A stretch of 10,075 nucleotides of DNA from Bacillota bacterium (GTDB lineage Bacteria; Bacillota; Bacilli; Bacillales; Cytobacillaceae), in NCBI GenBank assembly GCA_023389895.1, contig JAEWDX010000044.1:1-10075 (forward strand), in the 5' to 3' direction. Below, one piece after another: positions 6,130-10,075 of this stretch (positions within the stretch are counted from its first letter, which is position 1; every line of letters starts with the position of its first letter). The notes beneath the pieces were generated by a model. It worked only from the letters and a program-made list of their open reading frames with translations. It was not told the origin of the DNA and made no database searches. The translations under genes and the position numbers were made by a program.

Positions 6130-6855
6130 ATGGAAAATCCGAGAGGGATTATGAAAGACTTTACTTTTACTAGCAAAGAATTAGGAGAAGATATACCGAT
6201 ACTCATTTATTTACCGGCTTCATTTTCTCCTTTATATAAATATTCCATTATTATTGCACAAGACGGCAAAGACTATTTTCAGCTTGGACGAATTGGTCGT
6301 ACGGCAGACGAGTTATTAAATAAGAAGGAAATTGAAAATATTATAATTGTTGGAATTCCATATAAAGATGTCCATGATCGAAGAAGGAAGTATCATCCAG
6401 ACGGAGACAAGCATGAAGCGTATATTCGCTTTCTTGCTCATGAGCTTGTACCTTTTTTGGACAAGGAATTTCCGACTTTTCAAATGGGAATGGGGAGAGC
6501 ACTTATGGGGGATTCACTTGCTGCAACCGTTTCATTAATGACAGCCCTTCAGTATCCGCATACCTTTGGCAAAGTTATCCTTCAATCTCCAATGGTTGAT
6601 CATACTGTTTTAGAAAAAGTAGAAAAAATGCAGGAGCCTCATTTAATCCATATTTATCATGTCATTGGCAAGGAGGAAACGAAGGTCCAAACAACAATAA
6701 ATGAGGTAAAGGATTTCTTAACTCCAAATAGGGAGCTTGCTAACCTTTTCAAGCAGAAAAAATCCTCCTATTTTTATGATGAATTTGCAGGAAATCATAC
6801 ATGGACCTTTTGGCAGCCTGATCTAAAACGAGCATTAAAAATGATGTTCGCTTAA
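6130..6855 (+). CDS. yjcH: YjcH-like alpha/beta-hydrolase esterase
   Basis: A 241-residue cytoplasmic protein of the putative esterase (enterochelin-esterase-like) alpha/beta-hydrolase family. Visible family features are the early strand and oxyanion region ending in IIIAQDGKDYF (40-50), the nucleophile elbow MGDSLA with Ser129, and the C-terminal GNHTW with the likely catalytic His223. The acidic member of the triad is not certain. I start it at ATG 6130 because AAAAGGTGG lies just upstream; an in-frame ATG at 6079 has no ribosome site. The length is close to YjcH of B. subtilis (about 240 residues), and the following two genes match yjcG and yjcF in the same order. The physiological ester is unknown. 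No terminator follows it. Confidence 0.85.
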   Translation: MENPRGIMKDFTFTSKELGEDIPILIYLPASFSPLYKYSIIIAQDGKDYFQLGRIGRTADELLNKKEIENIIIVGIPYKDVHDRRRKYHPDGDKHEAYIRFLAHELVPFLDKEFPTFQMGMGRALMGDSLAATVSLMTALQYPHTFGKVILQSPMVDHTVLEKVEKMQEPHLIHIYHVIGKEETKVQTTINEVKDFLTPNRELANLFKQKKSSYFYDEFAGNHTWTFWQPDLKRALKMMFA

Positions 6856-6898
6856 ATTTATCGGAAATGGAATTATTACACTTTAAAATATGAAAATT

Positions 6899-6907
6899 TG
6901 ATATAAT
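6899..6907 (+). promoter_or_regulatory. Extended -10 promoter element upstream of yjcG
   Basis: TGA precedes a perfect TATAAT (6902-6907), which is an extended -10. The -35 region is poor. It lies in the 133-bp gap after yjcH and about 80 nt before yjcG, so yjcG-yjcF can probably be transcribed separately from yjcH. Confidence 0.55.
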
Positions 6908-6988
6908 AGTTAAAAATAATTACCCTGTTTTTTTATAAAGATATGGTAGTGGTTTAAAAATACTAAATTCGAATATGGAGGTATTCAA

Positions 6989-7501
6989 ATGAAATTAGGT
7001 ATCGTCATTTTCCCATCGAAAAAAATGCAAGATTTAGCTAATTCCTACCGTAAACGTTACGATCGAAATTATTCGCTTATTCCCCCTCACATTACGTTAA
7101 AATCTGCATTTGATGCTACAGAAGAACAAATCGAACAATTAACTGTACAATTAGACGAAATCTCTACTCATTTTCAGCCATTTCAAATTAGCACAAAAAA
7201 ATTCAGCTCATTTAAACCTGTTCATAATGTTATTTATTTCAAAATTGAGAGTTCAGATGAGCTCAATCATCTCCAAACAGAAATTAACGCAAAAATTAGT
7301 ACAAATATTCCTGAATATACATTCATCCCTCATATTACAATCGGACAAAAGCTTTCAGATGCCGAACATGCAGATATATATAGCTCATTAAGAATGGAAC
7401 AATTCACTCATGAAGAGGTAATCGATAGATTTCACCTTCTTTATCAGCTAGAAAATGGTACTTGGACCGTTTATGAAACATTCAGACTTGGAAGGGATTA
7501 G
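6989..7501 (+). CDS. yjcG: YjcG, 2H phosphoesterase / 2'-5' RNA ligase-like protein
   Basis: A 170-residue soluble protein with the two HxT motifs that define the 2H phosphoesterase superfamily: HITL at 34-37 and HITI at 115-118, each the core of one lobe. Such proteins cleave or join 2',5' or cyclic phosphodiester bonds in RNA or nucleotides. The exact substrate of this subgroup is not known to me. The length agrees with B. subtilis YjcG (171 residues), and so do the neighbours. ATG 6989 has a strong GGAGGT site. Its stop codon is 6 nt before the GTG of yjcF, so the two genes are one transcriptional unit and probably translationally coupled. Confidence 0.92.
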   Translation: MKLGIVIFPSKKMQDLANSYRKRYDRNYSLIPPHITLKSAFDATEEQIEQLTVQLDEISTHFQPFQISTKKFSSFKPVHNVIYFKIESSDELNHLQTEINAKISTNIPEYTFIPHITIGQKLSDAEHADIYSSLRMEQFTHEEVIDRFHLLYQLENGTWTVYETFRLGRD

Positions 7502-7507
7502 ATAGAA

Positions 7508-7933
7508 GTGATCGTAAAAATTGTCAATAATCAACAGCAGCTAGAAGATGCTTTTTCAGTAAGAAAAACGGTTTTTATTCATGAACAGCACGTTCCAGAG
7601 GCTGAAGAAATCGATCAATATGATGACTCGGCTGTTCATTTTGTCCTTTACGATGAAGCGCAAATACCTATTGGGGCAGGCAGGCTCCGCACCATAAATG
7701 AGATTGGCAAGGTAGAGAGAATTTGTGTTCTAAAGGAGAAGCGTAAATCTGGTGCTGGGAAGATCATCATGGATGCGATTGAAGAGCATGCAAGAAAGCA
7801 AGGAATTTTTATTGTAAAACTAAATGCGCAAACACATGCAATTCCATTTTATCGCAAATTAAAATACGAAATAATTTCTGATGAATTTTTTGATGCTGGA
7901 ATCCCGCACCGGACAATGGAAAAACATTTATAA
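7508..7933 (+). CDS. yjcF: YjcF, GNAT family N-acetyltransferase
   Basis: A 141-residue single-domain GCN5-related acetyltransferase. The acetyl-CoA phosphate loop is RKSGAGK (79-85) after the strand VERICVL. Before it lie FIHEQHVPEAEEID (23-36) and GAGRLR, and the C-terminus has the family-typical DAGIPHRTMEK (129-139). It should transfer an acetyl group from acetyl-CoA to an amine, acceptor unknown. It starts with GTG at 7508. The nearest purine-rich site (GGAAGGGA) is about 11 nt upstream, rather far, so coupling to yjcG translation is likely. A strong terminator follows. Confidence 0.92.
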   Translation: MIVKIVNNQQQLEDAFSVRKTVFIHEQHVPEAEEIDQYDDSAVHFVLYDEAQIPIGAGRLRTINEIGKVERICVLKEKRKSGAGKIIMDAIEEHARKQGIFIVKLNAQTHAIPFYRKLKYEIISDEFFDAGIPHRTMEKHL

Positions 7934-7961
7934 ACCACTTAATCAGTTGCAATAACATAGA

Positions 7962-8001
7962 AAAGAGGCAATCCATTATCGCTAGGATTGCCTCTTTATT
8001 T
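7962..8001. terminator. Bidirectional terminator between yjcF and the converging small gene
   Basis: A perfect 13-bp stem, AAAGAGGCAATCC (7962-7974) with GGATTGCCTCTTT (7985-7997), has a 10-nt loop. T-rich sequence follows on both strands (TTTATTT rightward, TTTTCTAT leftward). It ends 3 nt before the stop codon of the leftward gene at 8000, so it serves both converging units. Confidence 0.88.
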
Positions 8002-8269
8002 ACACAGATTCATTGTATAAGCTTCCTGTTCCAGTGACCTCGCTATAGATCTGTTCTATCACTTTTTCGCTTGGTTTAATAGGAGGCGTCATTTTATGAG
8101 AGCGCCTTCTAAAAAAAGCTGTCTCATTTTGCTCATCATATTCTCGCGGGTTTACTGGTGCCTTAATCGTACTAATTGGAACAAACTGATACGGATTATA
8201 TCGTTTCATCACTGTTCGTTCAGCATATTGTTCATATTGGTAATTTGTGATCGGTGCAATATAGCCCAT
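8000..8269 (-). CDS. Small uncharacterised protein, 89 aa, next to spoVIF
   Basis: I do not recognise a named family. The 89-residue product has no signal peptide or membrane segment. It is rich in Tyr (NYQYEQYAERT near the N-terminus, RYNPYQF at 24-30) and in basic residues around FFRRRSHK (52-59). The start is well supported: ATG 8269 is preceded by AAGGGGAG at 8 nt. It lies 76 nt downstream of spoVIF on the same strand with no clear terminator between, and ends at a strong convergent terminator. It may therefore be co-expressed with spoVIF in the mother cell late in sporulation. A Tyr-rich small protein there could be spore-related, but that is inference. Confidence 0.75.
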   Translation of the reverse strand: MGYIAPITNYQYEQYAERTVMKRYNPYQFVPISTIKAPVNPREYDEQNETAFFRRRSHKMTPPIKPSEKVIEQIYSEVTGTGSLYNESV

Positions 8270-8345
8270 TTAAGCCACTCCCCTTTCACTACTCCCTTTA
8301 TATATATATTCGAAGAGTAATTGGGTTTTATGACCATAATAGCCA

Positions 8346-8600
8346 TTATTTTTTATTTATCATTTGGGCAATTGTACCAAAGTCAAGCTGCTTTCCTTCC
8401 GCAACAATCGATTGAATGATTTTGTCTTCCGTTTCTTTCGCAACAGGTCTATTTGCAATTTGAGAGACACGGCGAATAATATTTCTTACTGTCTGCTCAT
8501 CTTTAAAATTGGAATTTTGTAATGAATTGGCTAGCTCAAATATATCGTTCATATTAACGCCCGTTTTCTTTTCAATATTTTTAAAAAAATTATTATCCAT
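8346..8600 (-). CDS. spoVIF: SpoVIF, stage VI sporulation protein F
   Basis: An 84-residue soluble, mostly helical protein whose sequence (FFKNIEKKTGVN, FELANSLQNSNFKDE, ending DFGTIAQMINKK) I recognise as SpoVIF, YjcC in B. subtilis. There the protein is made in the mother cell and is needed for coat gene expression, coat assembly and spore resistance. The length is normal. ATG 8600 is the only sensible start, because TGA lies in frame 9 nt upstream. The best ribosome site (AGGAAGG) is 15 nt away, an unusually wide gap. A near-perfect sigma-K promoter precedes it. In this window it follows spoVAEb directly. Confidence 0.92.
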   Translation of the reverse strand: MDNNFFKNIEKKTGVNMNDIFELANSLQNSNFKDEQTVRNIIRRVSQIANRPVAKETEDKIIQSIVAEGKQLDFGTIAQMINKK

Positions 8601-8635
8601 ATTAAGCTTTCACGCCCTTCCTAAGTTTCATTTAA

Positions 8636-8662
8636 TATAGTATGAAGGTGGGCGCTAATGGT
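8636..8662 (-). promoter_or_regulatory. Sigma-K promoter of spoVIF
   Basis: On the minus strand, AC (8662-8661), 16 nt, then CATACTATA (8644-8636) fits the mother-cell sigma-K pattern AC-N16-CATAnnnTA exactly. The start would be near 8628, leaving about 28 nt of leader. It agrees with the known late mother-cell expression of spoVIF in B. subtilis and separates its control from the forespore gene spoVAEb upstream. Confidence 0.8.
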
Positions 8663-8668
8663 GAATCA

Positions 8669-8684
8669 TTGATTTAAAAATCAA
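8669..8684. repeat. AT-rich palindrome after spoVAEb
   Basis: TTGATT and AATCAA flank a 4-nt centre 5 nt after the spoVAEb stop. It is short and AT-rich with no T-run, so it is at best a weak terminator. Confidence 0.3.
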
Positions 8685-8688
8685 CAAA

Positions 8689-9045
8689 CTATCCTTTTGG
8701 CTTAAATAGAAGTGCTCCAATAAAACCAAAGATGATTGCCGCGGAAATTCCAGAGCTCGTCACCTCGAACATCCCTGTCAAAACGCCAACAAGTCCATGT
8801 TTTTCCGCTTCATTCATCGCACCATGAACGAGTGAGTTTCCGAAGCTTGTAATCGGAATCGTTGCACCGGCACCCGCAAAATCAATAAGCGGGTCGTAAA
8901 GATCGAAGCCGCCAATTATTGCCCCAATGATAACAAGCAAACTTAATGTATGACCAGGGGTAAGTTTAGCTACATCGAATAGTAATTGACCAATGACACA
9001 AATAATGCCTCCAATAACAAAGGCCCAAAAAAACATTGGCAGCAT
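8689..9045 (-). CDS. spoVAEB: SpoVAEb, stage V sporulation protein AE (b)
   Basis: A 118-residue integral membrane protein with about four hydrophobic segments. It carries family-typical stretches such as AFVIGGIICVIGQLL (8-22), KLTPGHTLSLLV and FAGAGATIPITSFGNSL in the middle, and a C-terminal helix ending FKPKG. SpoVA proteins sit in the spore inner membrane and move Ca-dipicolinic acid into the forespore and out at germination. SpoVAC, SpoVAD and SpoVAEb form the conserved core. ATG 9045 has an excellent AAAGGAGG site. It lies 35 bp after spoVAD in the same operon. Unlike the B. subtilis operon, spoVAEa and spoVAF do not follow. Confidence 0.95.
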   Translation of the reverse strand: MLPMFFWAFVIGGIICVIGQLLFDVAKLTPGHTLSLLVIIGAIIGGFDLYDPLIDFAGAGATIPITSFGNSLVHGAMNEAEKHGLVGVLTGMFEVTSSGISAAIIFGFIGALLFKPKG

Positions 9046-9080
9046 AGACTTCTCCTCCTTTTATCCCGCATTAACCTTTT

Positions 9081-10075
9081 CTATCCCTTCATTTCTATCG
9101 AAACGGCATGTGCGATACAAGGAATCGTTTCATCCTGCTGAAAGGTTAATGGCGATAATAATGCTCCTGTTGCAACGCAAAGAATTCTTTTGTAAACACC
9201 TTTTTTCATTTCATTAAGCAAATGACCATAAAGAACTGTCGCTGAGCAGCCCGCTCCACTTCCTCCAGAATGAACAGGCTGGTCCTCCTTATAAATCATT
9301 AAACCGCAATCCTTGAATTTTTCCTTTTCAATATTCAAGCCGTTATTTCTTAAAAGTTCATACGTTGTACTTTGGCCAATTTCCCCCAAATCACCAGTAA
9401 CAATTAAATCATAATATGAAGGATCGATTCGTAAGTCTCTAAAATGAGCGGTAATTGTTTCGGCCGCAGCTGGTGCCATTGCTCCCCCCATATTAAAAGG
9501 ATCTGTTAAACCCATATCAACAACTTGGCCGATAGTTGCTGATGTTGTGACTGGTAAATGAAGATTGCCTTTATTTTCGGAAATAAGCCCAACCCCAGCA
9601 CCGGTAATTGACCACTGAGCAGTAGGTGGCTTTTGTCCTCCATATTCGGTTGGATACCGAAATTGACGCTCAACAGCAGCATTATGACTTGATGCTCCCG
9701 TAATAATATGCTTGGCACCTTGATAATTAATAATATAGGAAGCCAGCGCAAGCCCTTCCATTGACGTTGAACAAGCACCAAAAATCCCGAGATAAGGTAT
9801 TTTATTTGTCCGCGCACTTAAGCTCGTCGGGGTTATTTGATTGATTAAATCACCAGCTATAAAAAAATGAATGTCCTCCTTTCGTAAATTCCCCTTTCTT
9901 AAAGCGGCTTGTACAGCTTCCTCAATTAGAACTCGATGTGCTTTTTCATACGATTCCTGTCCCATCCACAGATCATCATGCAAAATATCAAAATCAGCCA
10001 CAAGTCTTCCATTTGCTTCAAATGGCCCACCAGATACTCCTGTTGCGGCAATAACAGGTTCGTTTTGGAATAGCC
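9081..10075 (-). CDS. spoVAD: SpoVAD, stage V sporulation protein AD (N-terminus cut by window edge)
   Basis: The frame is open from the right edge (first full codon at 10073) to the stop at 9081, giving 330 residues. Family members are about 338, so only around 8-10 N-terminal residues are missing. An internal GTG at 10001 is not the true start, since in-frame sequence upstream (VIAATGVSGGPFEANGRL) matches the family. SpoVAD has a thiolase/FabH-like fold and binds dipicolinic acid on the outer face of the spore inner membrane. Visible family motifs are HDDLWMGQESYE, GACSTSMEG with the conserved Cys, ERQFRYPTEYGGQKP, AMAPAAA and a C-terminal CIAHAVSIE. It precedes spoVAEb; spoVAC is expected just off the right edge. 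Confidence 0.96.
   Translation of the reverse strand, partial: LFQNEPVIAATGVSGGPFEANGRLVADFDILHDDLWMGQESYEKAHRVLIEEAVQAALRKGNLRKEDIHFFIAGDLINQITPTSLSARTNKIPYLGIFGACSTSMEGLALASYIINYQGAKHIITGASSHNAAVERQFRYPTEYGGQKPPTAQWSITGAGVGLISENKGNLHLPVTTSATIGQVVDMGLTDPFNMGGAMAPAAAETITAHFRDLRIDPSYYDLIVTGDLGEIGQSTTYELLRNNGLNIEKEKFKDCGLMIYKEDQPVHSGGSGAGCSATVLYGHLLNEMKKGVYKRILCVATGALLSPLTFQQDETIPCIAHAVSIEMKG

Noticed and set aside
5590..6173. Rightward ORFs over the lipoprotein gene and its promoter region
   Set aside because: They overlap the TAXI gene antisense or the yjcH leader, have no recognisable domain and no ribosome site.
6079..6855. Longer esterase start at ATG 6079
   Set aside because: No ribosome site precedes it, and it lies inside a likely extended -10 element. 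ATG 6130 has AAAAGGTGG directly upstream and gives the family length.
8326..8345. Terminator after spoVIF
   Set aside because: Only a 5-bp AT hairpin around GGCT can be drawn, without a T-run, so spoVIF may read through into the small gene.
8669..8684. Intrinsic terminator after spoVAEb
   Set aside because: The palindrome is AT-rich and short and is not followed by a T-run.
9081..10001. spoVAD starting at GTG 10001
   Set aside because: The frame stays open to the window edge and the upstream residues match the SpoVAD N-terminus, so 10001 is only the first in-frame start codon inside the window.

Overview
The window looks like the chromosome of a low-GC, endospore-forming Bacillaceae species. 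The evidence is AT-rich sequence, AGGAGG-type ribosome binding sites with many TTG/GTG starts, spore genes (spoVAD, spoVAEb, spoVIF) and a gene trio matching yjcH-yjcG-yjcF of Bacillus subtilis. I cannot name the species from the sequence alone.

Left edge (1-450): the C-terminal end of a tyrosine recombinase (integrase) runs rightward into a bidirectional terminator. Facing it is a leftward tRNA-Val(GAC) gene with its own strong promoter. The tRNA 3' end points at the integrase and has no encoded CCA, so this is probably the boundary of an integrated element that continues off the left edge.

Region 450-1989 (minus strand): a two-gene ABC exporter-type operon, with ATPase first and membrane permease second, both probably starting at TTG. 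Its substrate is unknown.

Region 2117-5964 (minus strand): a complete TAXI-type TRAP transporter operon. In transcription order it has a promoter with a palindrome over the likely start point, a TAXI-family binding lipoprotein, an intergenic block of structured repeats, a DUF1850 membrane-anchored protein, a fused 4TM/12TM TRAP permease and an intrinsic terminator. The lipoprotein should capture an organic anion outside the membrane and pass it to the ion-driven permease.

The 265-bp gap inside this operon is the oddest part of the window. It holds a GC-rich block with three copies of a 9-nt arm (CCCCCACTT or its complement) that can pair in two mutually exclusive ways, a repeated CGTCCTGTG motif, and a separate 45-bp palindrome flanked by 8-bp direct repeats.

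Region 6078-8001 (plus strand): yjcH (esterase-like), yjcG (2H phosphoesterase / 2'-5' RNA ligase-like) and yjcF (GNAT acetyltransferase), ending at a convergent terminator.

Region 8000-10075 (minus strand): a sporulation block. spoVAD (cut by the right edge, only a few N-terminal residues missing) and spoVAEb belong to the dipicolinic acid channel. They are followed by spoVIF with an excellent sigma-K-type promoter, then a small unrecognised protein. spoVAEa and spoVAF do not follow spoVAEb, which suggests a short core-type spoVA operon.
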